A DNA stretch of 64,000 bases from Dryocosmus kuriphilus (Eukaryota > Arthropoda > Insecta > Hymenoptera > Cynipidae), in assembly GCA_038277395.1 (NCBI GenBank), contig CM076196.1, positions 87,981,786 to 88,045,785 of the forward strand. The letters are read 5' to 3'. The notes beneath the pieces are model-generated. The model saw only the letters and a program-made list of their open reading frames with translations, was not told the origin of the DNA and did not search any database. Made by a program: the position numbers and the translations under genes. Shown here piece after piece: positions 54,288 through 64,000 of this stretch (position 1 is its first letter; each line of letters starts with the position of its first letter).

Positions 54288-55830
54288 TTATTCATTGGCT
54301 GCAAGACCGAAGAAATTTCCCTCCAAATTTGTCATCCCAGTCACTAATAATCTATCGCTAACGTGAATATCAGTATTCGGGTCTAGGGAAGATAGTGCCA
54401 TTAAATTTACTTGGGACCCTGTGTCTACTAAAAAACGACTTTGTCCGTCAGTAAATATCTGAGACTTTGCAATTACTTCTGAGTAGTCTTGGAATTCAGA
54501 ACCTGTTTCTGGAGAGAGGACGTTTTCATTATGGTACAGGTCGGAGTTACTAGTAACTCTCCTGTACTCGCGCTTGCCTGTGAAGTTGGTAGACGAGCGC
54601 TTGCCGAGTTTAAATAGCTCGTATTGCCTGTGATTGTTACGCCAGGTTGTTCTTGTTCTACGGGGCTGAGCTTGTCTGCGGTGCATATTCCGAGTACTGT
54701 CCGTGATAACGAGCAGCCTGAGAGGTGGGGGCAGTATAATGGGCTCGTCGATATGCATAGTGATAATCGGGATATTCGTATGAGTGATTATACTCTCGCG
54801 GTGGTAGATAATCGTCTTGATAGTCCGCGTATGGGCTATAAACGTCTGGCTGATTCTGATCTTCTACATAATAATCGGGATTGGCGTATGTCATGTACGA
54901 GGTCGCCTCGCGCTCGGCGTACCGCGGATTCGGTGATTAATAATGCGGTCGCGGTGGTGCTTGTCGCTGTGTCATGAAGGGACGCTTCATTTAACTGGAA
55001 CGCGAGGAGGAAGATGGTAGTGGGGATCTGGGCGTAAAGCGGTCGCCATTGGATATATATGGCTGACGTGAGATGTTAGGAGATTGATATAGTGTCGAGG
55101 GTGGCGTTTGATGACTGAGGTTGGAAATATTGCTAAAGGACCTTGGAAAAGGTGAAGAAGATGGAGAACGCGAACTTCTTCGCGAGCGACTTCAATCACT
55201 GAGTCTATAGTAGTTGGACTATGAATGGCCTCTCGTAACTCCAGTTCTGGACCTTTCATGAAGCTAACTAGAACGGTTTTCGCATCGAATTCCATATACC
55301 CTCGCAATTTCGAGCCATGGATGTCGGGGCCAATCTCCTTCGCGAGCGCGGCCTTAGCTTTATTCACGAGCTTTTGCGCTCGCAAATCGTAATCTGTCAC
55401 CGACTCAGCACTTCCCATACGTATTTGGCTTAATTGGGTCTGATAATTAGTGAAGGATAAATTCACGGCAGCGGAAGCGTCTTTTAGGTGGTCCGCGAGA
55501 CTTTTGATGGTTGAAAAAGTGCAACTCTCCACCGAATCTCCAGCATAGCCTCGAAACTTTGAGATTACCATTTTCACGTATTTCTTCTCAGTCCGTCGGG
55601 GCACATAGCAAGTTCTTCTTCCAAATCGTGAATGAAGGTTCGCAACGGAGGATTACGCTTGTCAAAGTTGGGACTATCGCGAGAGCTGCCTGCGTTTGCA
55701 AAAATTCGAGAAGCGATTTGTTCATTTCGGCAGCGGCGGCCATTGCAGTAGCGGCTCGTTCTTCCAGAGACATTTTCACTGAGAGTTCTCTTTATCAACA
55801 CAGATAAAATTGAACGACACTTCTAGGCAA
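54288..55830 (-). pseudogene. Ty3/gypsy-type gag-protease fragment (gypsy-3)
   Basis: Minus-strand order: N-terminal frame at 55779-55588 (MKMSLEERAATAMAAAAEMN), gag core at 55604-54987 (KFRGYAGDSVESCTFSTIKS, then MRMG-like SQIRMGSAESVTDYDLRAQK), a Tyr/Pro-rich linker (54894-54658), and protease SRFLVDTGSQVNLMALSSL in the frame 54758-54288. The sequence ends at the PLE, so RT and integrase are absent. Several frame changes separate the parts. DTGS is the aspartic protease site. The element is LTR-retrotransposon-like; gypsy class is likely but not certain. Confidence 0.75.
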
Positions 55831-58814
55831 TTCCAATGGCAAAGAAATAGTCTCAAATGATTATTTTACGCGAAAAATCGTAAGATTTAAACTACAGCTA
55901 AAAATAAATGTGTTTCCGCGAACCTTGAGATTCCAAATATGTAACTTAAGGGAAAAGAGGTTACTCATCTGTCGTACCGCGGTATTGTACATCACCTGGG
56001 TCTAATTAAGCGATACCGGGACAAGGCTACTCAGACAGATACTTGAATATTTCCCTATGAAGAAGTATTCAAATTGACGCGATTTGTGGAAAGGTATTTT
56101 ATCATTAGATTTTCTATCCCTACGATCGAGGAGTCGTTAAACTAAAAAACTATCATCGCAGACAATTGTCTCCATAACAGAGGATGGAGACGCGTACGTA
56201 TCACGTAAGATTCAGATACCACCGAACCGACTTTAAAATAAATTGAACCAAGGATTGTCAAATACGAGTGCCATTTCAGGCATGCTTGATTGTTCAAATT
56301 GACATCACAGTAAAAATTCTACGCGCACTGAACGATGGAGGATTCCGCACTTCTACCCAGTATGCAATTTACGCACAGATAGGACAATAAACAAGCCAAT
56401 AATCATAATTTCAGATAAGAAATAAAATGTAACATAATTAAAAAAATGGAAAACTGGAAATTTCTTGGAGATTCTCCAGAAACCTTTTTGAATCACGGAA
56501 TCTTTTTTATCCATGATATATTGGCCTAAAACTTTTAGAGAAGCAAAAGGGGACAATAAAATACGTTCGTATATGCAATTTAAGTATAAATAATGTAAAA
56601 ATATTTGTAATAACTAAATAAATTCTCAGGGAAACCGACCATGCTGTTGAACTCTGTAATCAATTTCTTTTTTTCACTGGAGCAGTATTTAGGTAAACGA
56701 CTGCTCTGTCTTGAAGAAAATCAGGTAAACATCGTTAGAAAACATTACACACAATAATTTTTGTACATGTAGTGCAAAAAAACAAACTAATACGTAAATT
56801 CTCGGCGTCACCTGTCAGTGAACCCGAGGAGTGTCGCATGTTGCACGCCATGTATCGCTTTGTTATTGGGAGCGGTGTGATTGGAACTAGCTTGAAAAAT
56901 GCTTCCTCTTTTCATTTCATCGAAAAAACTTTTTTCAAAATTCCTACTCAAATAATGTATACAAACGCAATTTAATGTCTTCTCATGCATTTCCCAAAGT
57001 TTCAGTCCAATATTTTATTTACCATTTTCGTGGCACATGCCCTTAATCGAATATTATGCTTTAAAGTGATATTTAGATTTTATGAAAACTATCGAAATCA
57101 TTCGGTATAATCTGAAGTATATAACTAAGGTGTGATCCTTCTGCATTCTCTATTCTTAAATTAAATACAAAATAAAGGGAAAAATGTTACGCCGTACGTA
57201 ACAGCGCATACTATAACCGCAAAAGCTGACTTATTTAAACATTAAAAATATCAAGCAATAAAATTTATAGTCTGTTCTAACTGAAATTTGCAACGTTTGT
57301 AAACAAAAATGGAACTTTTTTTCATTTTCATATATATTTTTCAAACGAGAAATATTTTTCTCTGTAAAGAAAATTAATAATCTTACTGACAAAAAAATAC
57401 ACATTTAAGATTTTGGTGAAAAGTATTCTGACCTGCCTTTTTTCATTATTATTTTTTTAAAACAATTATTATGTTTAAATAAAAACGAAGTTAATAATCA
57501 CTATTTTTCTAAAAACTAGCCTTTAAGTTTTAATACCCGGGAAAATATTTACAACCCAGAAATTAATCGCCAATGATCGAGACGTTTTTCCAGTATTTGG
57601 TAATTTTTAAGTGAGTAAAGTTCAATGCTTTTGTATCGAAATAAAAGAAGATACAAAAAGTTTACATGGTAACCACGCCCAATGTTGTGGATTTTTACCA
57701 CGTTAAGGTAATTTTCTTTCGCAGATAGAAAGCACTCTAAAATTGAAGTATAAAGATTACAATGATTACTCATTGTTTTTTATGTGTGATAATAAGTGAT
57801 ATAATTAAATAGGGATATGATTATTGATTAATATATTCTATTTTTAAACGAATCGTTCAGATTCAGAAGAATCATCTAAATTAAATAACATTTTGAATAA
57901 AATGTCGTAATCTCTCCATTAGATGAGAAAGCTTGTCTGCAATGAACAATTTCAGTGTAAGTAGAGTCCCCTGGAGCCTCTCAGAAGCCACATTAGGTTT
58001 GCTAATTTCTGAGGATTTCTCGAGTTCATAATGGTCGTTTCACCGACTTTTAAATTGCCGAAGTAAGTTTAGAAATTCGTACTGGCACATTACTCGTGTC
58101 AAATTTCCATTCAGGAATATCCCATCTGACCTAAATATTTGTCTAGTTTTACCCTTCAATCACGCAGCTTCTCCAATGAATATCTTTTAAACGTTTTAAA
58201 TGGAATCATTTCAAACTCATAATCGTAGAAATACAGGTAGTTTCCGAAATAAGAGCATTCTTTTTTAATTAAGAGATCTCGAAGAATAATAATCCTTTAA
58301 ATGCAAATTCTGTTTTGAAAAATATATTTTATAAATCCATTGTTAATAATTCCAAAATAAAATCTAAGTATGAAATAATTAATGATAATGTATAGTAATA
58401 AATAATTTATATTAAATTATTTTAACTAAACTATTTCACTTTGAAAGAAGGTGAACACTTTTATGTAAAATATAATCTTTGATTTACGTTGATCCACTTT
58501 GTGCAAAGTTAGTAGAAGTTTCTGAAATAAAAAAGCAACTCATAAATCTTCATTACTGCACCAACGTCCTTTTGCTTGATAGATATTACGAAGTTTCTAT
58601 ACTTTTTTTCGTTAAATGCCACCAAAACGAATGGGATACTACCTCCTAAGGAATTCATGATAGCTATTCCCCATAAATGTATTTCTCTGTTTTCCCCAGG
58701 GATATATTTCAGCGATGATGGAACTTTTGTGATGCTAAACATGATTCATGAAGTTTATTCGTATTAGACATCGATTTGAAATTCAAATAGAATTGTTTCT
58801 AAATTCCGAATTTT
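55831..58814. other. AT-rich noncoding DNA
   Basis: I see no confident gene. The 5' LTR of gypsy-3 could lie at its left side, but I could not find edges or a primer site. A weak receptor-like frame at 58509-58739 is listed separately. Confidence 0.5.
58509..58739 (-). other. Open frame resembling a GPCR seventh helix (weak)
   Basis: A 77-residue frame contains HLWGIAIMNSLGGSIPFVLV then AFNEKKYRNFV. The pattern NS-x4-P-x6-FNxxxRN recalls the seventh transmembrane helix and helix 8 of rhodopsin-type receptors. A stop lies two codons upstream of the ATG, acceptor and donor sites are not convincing, and one exon this short proves little. It is the only place in the window that looks even slightly like host coding sequence. 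Confidence 0.2.
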
Positions 58815-58826
58815 AAATTTGCTTGG

Positions 58827-60774
58827 GGCTTCCGTTTCCGGCGCTGATAGTGATGGGACGGGTGTAGGGATTTGAGCGATCGTTTTGGCTTTGGAGGTGA
58901 ATATAAGTGTTGTGTGGGGTGAAAAAAAGGGTTGTGAGTAGAGTTATGGCAGCGGGTATATGGGGAGGATGAGTGGAAGGGTCGCGGAAGGTGGAAGAAA
59001 GGAAAAAGTGAGAAAAACGGTGCATGCTAAAGAGTGAGGTTAGGTTTGATGTTAGTTAGTTAGTCAAGATAGTTAGTTAGTGTGGTGGACAGAGAGTAGG
59101 GCAGTGAAGTTGTACGAGACTGAGGAGACGGATGGTGAGTAAGGTTTGGTTATTGTTAATTACTACTGTCTTTTTGTGTGGAAATAGTGAGAACGATAAA
59201 GGATAGGTGAGGGGAGCGTGGGGACCGGAGCGAGAGGTCAATAAGTGACGCGGAGGCCAGTGGGTAAGGTAGGAGATTAGCAGGCCACTGGGTAACAGGC
59301 CGATTACGAGGAGACCAAGGCAACAGAGCGCTAGAGGGCAATACGTGCCCGAAGAAGAGAGTTAGAGACTGAGACCCAGTGTGCAATGAATGAAGTGACG
59401 AGCCGGGTAGGTGGGGCGAGTGGGGACGACGCAGAGAGGTTAGAGCTTGGTAAGTCAATTGATAAGGGGTTAGAGTCAAAGAAGGCCATGGATAAGGCAT
59501 TAGATAAGCCAATGGAAAATATGTTCCGAGAGTTAAAGAAGGTAGTGAGTAGAAGGCTAGCGGAAGAGAAGGAACAGGGGAGGGGAACAGAGGGGATAGT
59601 CATAAAAATGAAAGAGAAATGGGAGAAAAGTGCTGGAAGAAAGAAAAGAAAAAGTGTGGCAAAAATTAGAGAGATGGAGGAGGAACACAGAAAAAAGCAG
59701 GAAGAGGGGAGAAAGGTAATAAGACAGGTAGAAGAGAGGGTACGTAACTTAGAATGCAGAGCTGGACGTCAAGAGAATCATGAGGAAATAGGTAGAGAGG
59801 ACGAGGAAGACAGAGATGTGAACTTGAGAGAGGAGAATGAGAGAATGAAAAGTAGAGTACGTGGGTTAGAAAGGAAAATGGAGGGGTTTGAAAGGGAAAA
59901 GAAAAGGAGAAATGTCGTTATAAAAGGATTGCAAGTAGAAAGCGAAACGGGAAAGAAGGAGGTAGAGAAACTTTTGAGGGACATAGGGGCAAATGTCAGG
60001 GAGCAGGAGATAAAGGGGATGGGCAACAAGACAGGAGGAAAAGCGAGGATGTACGTAGTCAAATTGGGAAGTGAAGTAGAGAAGAGAGAGGTAATGAGGA
60101 AAAAAAAGGTGCTTAGGGGAAGAAAAGAAAGAATTGATGAAGATATGACATGGAGGGAGAGAACGAAAAGATGGTTAATAGGAGAGAGGGCTTGAGAGGA
60201 GAGGAGAAAACGAAATAGAGTTTGGTTTGGGAGAGACGTGTTGTGGGTGAATGAGATGGTGTGGATATGGGACGAAGAGAGAGAGGACTTGAAAATAGGT
60301 GAGCGGTCTCAAGGTCGAAGGGGAGCAGAGGTGACTAAGAATAGAGTAGAAGCGCCGCGGTTTGCGAACGAGATAAGAGGAAGAATGTTGGGAGGAGGGA
60401 AAGAGAGTTCGAAAAAGGGATTAAAGTAGTTTCTGGAATGTGCTAGAGATGGATGAAGAAATTGGAAAGGCTGAGAGAAAGAGCAAGTCATTCAGGGTAG
60501 AGAAGAGCCAAAATGATTCGTATAAAGCCAAAAGAAAAGTCAGTAGAGTCGAGGATTAATGAACCACCAATAGAATGGAAATGGCGAGAGGAAACGGAAG
60601 CCCAAGGTCTTGAGCGGCAGTGCGTAGATTTAGATTAGAGATTAAGAAGTTATGTACATATAGGATAAGGTAGGAATAAGGATTTGTAATATCTGCGCTG
60701 GATGTAAAGATGTGATGGTTATGTAATGACTCTTAAACCCGTAAGAGGGAGGTAGTATAAATAAACGTATATAA
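58827..60774 (+). mobile_element. ORF1-only 'half-LINE', copy B
   Basis: Starts GGCTTCCGTTTCCGGCGCTG and ends GACTCTTAAACCCGTAAGAG plus GTATAAATAAACGTATAT. A 12-bp target duplication AAATTTGCTTGG lies at 58815-58826 and 60775-60786. It matches copy A (17073-19001, inverted) from end to end. It has one gene and no RT, and was therefore moved by another LINE's enzyme. Confidence 0.88.
59386..60195 (+). CDS. Half-LINE ORF1 protein, intact
   Basis: A 269-residue uninterrupted protein. Residues 1-60 are acidic and helical (GGASGDDAERLELGKSIDKG). Residues 60-175 form a highly charged coiled coil (REMEEEHRKKQEEGRKVIRQ; LREENERMKSRVRGLERKME). Residues 180-265 resemble the RRM-like RNA-binding domain of L1-type ORF1 proteins: RRNVVIKGLQVESETGKKEV, ARMYVVKLGSEVEKREVMRK, then IDEDMTWRERTKRW. 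The C-terminal part is homologous to the LINE at 49279-48983. It probably binds the element's own RNA and forms oligomers. The frame breaks after GERA; homologous sequence continues in another frame (60238-60429), suggesting the ancestor was longer. Confidence 0.8.
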   Translation: MNEVTSRVGGASGDDAERLELGKSIDKGLESKKAMDKALDKPMENMFRELKKVVSRRLAEEKEQGRGTEGIVIKMKEKWEKSAGRKKRKSVAKIREMEEEHRKKQEEGRKVIRQVEERVRNLECRAGRQENHEEIGREDEEDRDVNLREENERMKSRVRGLERKMEGFEREKKRRNVVIKGLQVESETGKKEVEKLLRDIGANVREQEIKGMGNKTGGKARMYVVKLGSEVEKREVMRKKKVLRGRKERIDEDMTWRERTKRWLIGERA

Positions 60775-60786
60775 AAATTTGCTTGG

Positions 60787-62489
60787 CTCCATTCAAATGA
60801 ATATTACTGCAATTAGTATTAGTAAACATAATAATAAACAACACAAGACTTTTGTAGTTTGGGATAAAAAGTTTTAGGTTTAAAATTTAAAGCTAAAGAT
60901 TTTTAAATATAAAGACCAAATAAATTATTTTCGTAACACATACACGGAATGTTCGCTTTTCAAGGCATGGATAGCGTGCTGGAAGTGGCCATTTCCGAAA
61001 CTCTTCTAAAAAGCAGTTCTAAAAAGATATTTTAGAAACTATTATAAGTTATAAAAAAAAACTTTATCTGCTGCATTTGCGCACGTTTACGATTACTTTT
61101 ACTAACTGTTCCGCTTGCGCATTTGGATCCAATTACTTTCCAGAAGTGTTGAAATCGTGTGTAGTAATATAACCTCACAAATGGCTTTACAAGTTGACAA
61201 TTGAGAGAGTGATTATGATTGGTGATTTGACTGGACCAACTAGAAGCGTTGAGTGCCCATAAATTACCGAAAGTTTTCAAGAAGCAAACATCAAATTTAT
61301 GTGAAAGTCCCTACTTTCCGCACTTGTAGCATAATATATTATTATATGACAGTTTTTATACTCAGCTCAAAGAGCGCATCTAAGAGCTGCTATAAAAAGT
61401 ACTGGATATATAAAGTGCTATTTTACCGACCGAAAAGAGGATTTATAAGTGGCTTTTCCATACCTGTGGCGGAAAATAGTAATATCTCACGCGTGACTCG
61501 ACCGTCCCGTTGCCGGTTACAGCTAGCCCCCAAGTCTACACCTTCCCAGATTCACTCATTTGATTTCGCTCCCATAAAATTTACGTCTTACCCATAGACC
61601 GTATCAAATGTTCACACAAAACTCTTCCGTGCACTCGACCTCTTTTCCGTCGGTTACAGCGCCGCACGCCTCGCACCACTAAAGCTCCACCATTTCCTCC
61701 TTCCTCTTCCCCTCTTTAATTATCTCACCCTAAAACTATTGGACGCTAAAAAATACCAAAAAAGTAGGTTTGGAAATGAACCTGATTACAAACCACCCTC
61801 TATGAGGTTTTATTATTGTATCATGCCCCGCGCTGTCACACAATGGAAAAAAAGCACTTTTTTGGGACAAAAATCAAGCCGACTAGACTCCTCAAATCTG
61901 AACGGATCGGAACGTTTTATTTTTTTAAAATACTCATGAAAGATTGTTGTTTAACGGCGTACCGACCATTGTTTTGAAGAAGAAGTTATTAATTTGTTAT
62001 TTAACTTAAATATTCCTGAAGACTATAACTGTTTTTTTTTGCTCTATCTACTGGATCAAAAATATGTGAAATCCGTAAATTTACATTTGCTAAATAAGAA
62101 TTTGAATTACAGATGCAATTCCTAGATTTTTCAATTTTATAAACAAATTCTGAATATAACTGATATCTGCTGCAATTTCGAAATTTGAATGCATTTATTA
62201 CACAGGTCTTGCTATTAAAATGTTTAAAATTAATATTAAATTACGATCGAGCACAAAAAAACATTTGGCATTCCTATGCATAAAAAATTTCTCTTTTATG
62301 CGCGGAATCATTTCCTTTCTCCTGAGCAATAAAACTTGTACACAATACGCTGTCAAGCAACATCAATTGTCATTGTTATAAACAATGCTTATAAACAATT
62401 ACAGTCATAAATTGGAACTGAAATTTTTGTTTCTATTTGTTTATAAGAAAGTTTCTCAAAACACATCTGCGGCTTTGACGATTATATTC
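60787..62489. other. AT-rich noncoding DNA
   Basis: No gene or clear repeat. The frames at 61253-61597 and 61739-61939 have no domain I recognise. Confidence 0.5.
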
Positions 62490-62530
62490 TTATTGCGACA
62501 CTCGCGCTTCGCGCTCGATAGTTAGGTTAT
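62490..62530 (+). repeat. Isolated GC-hairpin repeat fragment
   Basis: CGACACTCGCGCTTCGCGCT matches the internal hairpin of the repeat units at 23.5 and 24.1 kb (there: CATGACACTCGCGCTTCGCG at about 23766-23785), with ATTATATTCTTATT just before it. Confidence 0.8.
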
Positions 62531-62629
62531 AGAGTAAATTCTGTTTGTAAAATAAAACGATGTAGACAAAATTGAACAGCATATAAGAATTAGGTACGTT
62601 TTTCAATATAATGTTAACAAAATGTTTTC

Positions 62630-63200
62630 TTTTGAAAATAATAAAACTTCTTGAATTTTGAAATGTCACTTGAAATATCTTTATTTATCATGAAATCAGT
62701 TTTTCCTATTTTTCTTTAATTTCGAAAATTTTGCAAATCATATAAGTTTTTCAATTTTCATCAAAATTAGAAATGTCATTTGGATAATTTGAAAGTCTTT
62801 TTGTCGTGTACCAAAAACTTGCATAAACATTTCAAAAACTCATAAAAAATTTTGTTTTGAAAAAGCTCTAACTTTTTTAATTTTGGTCCAATCGAAAAAC
62901 ATAACTGAGATATTTTTTAAATATATTTGATATCTACTCAAAACTTTTCATGAAATTTCCTGATATATCTGAAAATTATTTTTTCCTATTTTTTGGAAAT
63001 TTTCAAAATTTTCAAAAGTATATAACTTTTCCAATTTTTATCGAAATTAAACGTTTAATTAGGATAATTTGCAAGTATTTCACCCGTATCTGAGAAACAT
63101 TCACAAAAACTTCTAAAACTTGAAAAAAAAATTTTTTCAAATCTTGAAAATGCTCTAAATTTTTGTATGTTTGTTGAAAATATCTGGATAACGAACTTAA
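62630..63200 (+). repeat. Diverged tandem duplication, two ~290-bp units
   Basis: Units about 62645-62930 and 62935-63200 share TTTTCCTATTTTT, TCAATTTTCATCRAAATT, GGATAATTTGMAAGT and GAAAAYGCTCTAA-type blocks in the same order, with many differences. AT-rich and noncoding. Confidence 0.55.
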
Positions 63201-63291
63201 CCTTAATTTTGAGATCATTAAGAGGTGTATCAAAGGTTGAATCGATTGCACAAATTCTTCAAAAGTTAACGTGGCTACATCATTCAGGTAA

Positions 63292-63356
63292 ACATACATA
63301 CATACAGCCATACAGACAAACAGACATACAGCCATACAGACAAACAGACATACAGG
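63292..63356 (+). repeat. 24-bp minisatellite, about 2.5 units
   Basis: The unit ACAGCCATACAGACAAACAG plus ACAT is repeated with no change. The frames read across it (repeated VCLFVCMA on the minus strand) are an artefact. Confidence 0.9.
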
Positions 63357-63559
63357 CACCGACAAAATTTTATGATTTTCGAATTCTCTGACTGCCGAAA
63401 CGTAAAGATCCGTTAAAAAGGAGAGATTGAAAATTTGGACGATTACATTACACTTTCATGAATGAGAATGTAATAAAAAAGTCAAATGTAATAATCTCAT
63501 TAAAAGTAGGTGTTTTGAAATTTTAAGACCCACGTAACGAATACGGAGCACGATGTGCA

Positions 63560-63660
63560 AGGACCAAAAAATTCCGAGCGCGAAGCGCGACGAACACCAG
63601 ACCGCGCGCCCCAGGCGAGCTTATACTTCACGCGAAGCGCGCGGCAGATTTTTTTATACT
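63560..63660 (-). repeat. GC-hairpin repeat, inverted copy
   Basis: The minus strand reads AAAAAATCTGCCGCGCGCTT, then GCGTGAAGTATAAGCTCGCC and GCGCTTCGCGCTCGG. It has the same word order as the 23.5-kb unit but lacks the first hairpin. Confidence 0.85.
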
Positions 63661-63904
63661 AAATAATTAACAAGTGGAATATTTATATAGGTGATGTATG
63701 AAAAATTTGTAAGTGAAAAGTTAGGAAAAAATGTTGAATTATTGTGATTTAAGGCCTCGGTGAAGGCAACATATTAACAAATATCTGTTTGTCAGCCTTG
63801 GTGAAGATAAAGTTCGATCAACAAAGTTATATTTTTCTCGAATCTTTCTTTAAATATTGTATGAAAGTGCTATATTTGAAACCAAAAGGATTAATTAGAA
63901 ACAA

Positions 63905-64000
63905 AAAAAAATCTGCCCGCTTTGCGGGCACATTTTCTTCACGCGCTCCGCGCGAAGTATGAGCGCGCCTAGGGCGCGCGTCTGTTGGCACTCGCGCTTC
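63905..64000 (+). repeat. GC-hairpin repeat, cut by the window end
   Basis: AAAAAATCTGCCCGCTTTGC to CTGTTGGCACTCGCGCTTC repeats the head of the 23.5-kb unit almost base for base; the second and third hairpins are near intact. The element continues past the window. Confidence 0.9.

Noticed and set aside
63012..63365. 117-residue minus-strand frame with repeated VCLFVCMA
   Set aside because: The repeat is the translation of the 24-bp minisatellite at 63292-63356; the rest is AT-rich noncoding DNA.

Overview
This is AT-rich eukaryotic DNA, almost certainly from an insect and possibly a hymenopteran. It is built almost entirely of transposable elements (TEs) inserted into one another. The insect call is inference. 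It rests on a rosa-type mariner, a LINE lineage that I associate from memory with ants and wasps, a ZAD-like zinc-finger protein remnant, Penelope-like elements (PLEs) and Ty3/gypsy elements. I find no confident host gene, no rRNA or tRNA gene and no bacterial-style operon; one weak receptor-like open frame lies near 58.6 kb.

Layout. 1-4.5 kb: noncoding DNA with small fold-back repeats. 4.55-11.9 kb: a candidate DNA transposon with ~220-bp inverted ends and one dead gene of an unnamed family. Inside it sit a mariner (6101-7425), a rosa-like DD41D element with an intact transposase (7871-10334) and a doubled MITE (10941-11462). 13.1 kb: a stray PLE endonuclease fragment. 14.3-15.3 kb: a palindromic element with a minisatellite in its loop. 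16.4-26.0 kb: two PLE copies head to head, interrupted by an ORF1-only 'half-LINE', two hAT-like elements and a fold-back element with clustered GC hairpins. 26.0-30.1 kb: a decayed I/Jockey-type LINE. 30.2-31.6 kb: an unidentified charged reading region. 31.6-35.8 kb plus ~45.04-45.2 kb: an old gypsy element, split by a young 9.26-kb gypsy element (35784-45041) with near-identical LTRs. 45.2-49.7 kb: a LINE in reverse orientation carrying a tRNA-derived SINE. 51.05-54.29 kb: a 5'-inverted PLE with a hammerhead-like motif near its 3' end. 54.3-55.8 kb: a third gypsy fragment (gag-protease). 58.8-60.8 kb: a second half-LINE with an intact ORF1. 62.5-64 kb: more copies of the GC-hairpin repeat.

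How the parts relate. Several elements look functionally linked. The SINE carries the same 3' tail as the half-LINEs, so the same LINE machinery probably moves both. The half-LINE protein resembles the N-terminal part of the LINE at 45-50 kb. The gypsy element at 36-45 kb looks like the youngest LTR insertion because its LTRs differ at only about three substitutions by eye. The unnamed gene at 5.3-10.9 kb is the best candidate for an undescribed system: one protein with a ZAD-like finger and RNase-H-like acidic motifs, lying between long inverted repeats as a transposase would. All alignments here were made by eye, and family names come from remembered motifs, not from database searches.
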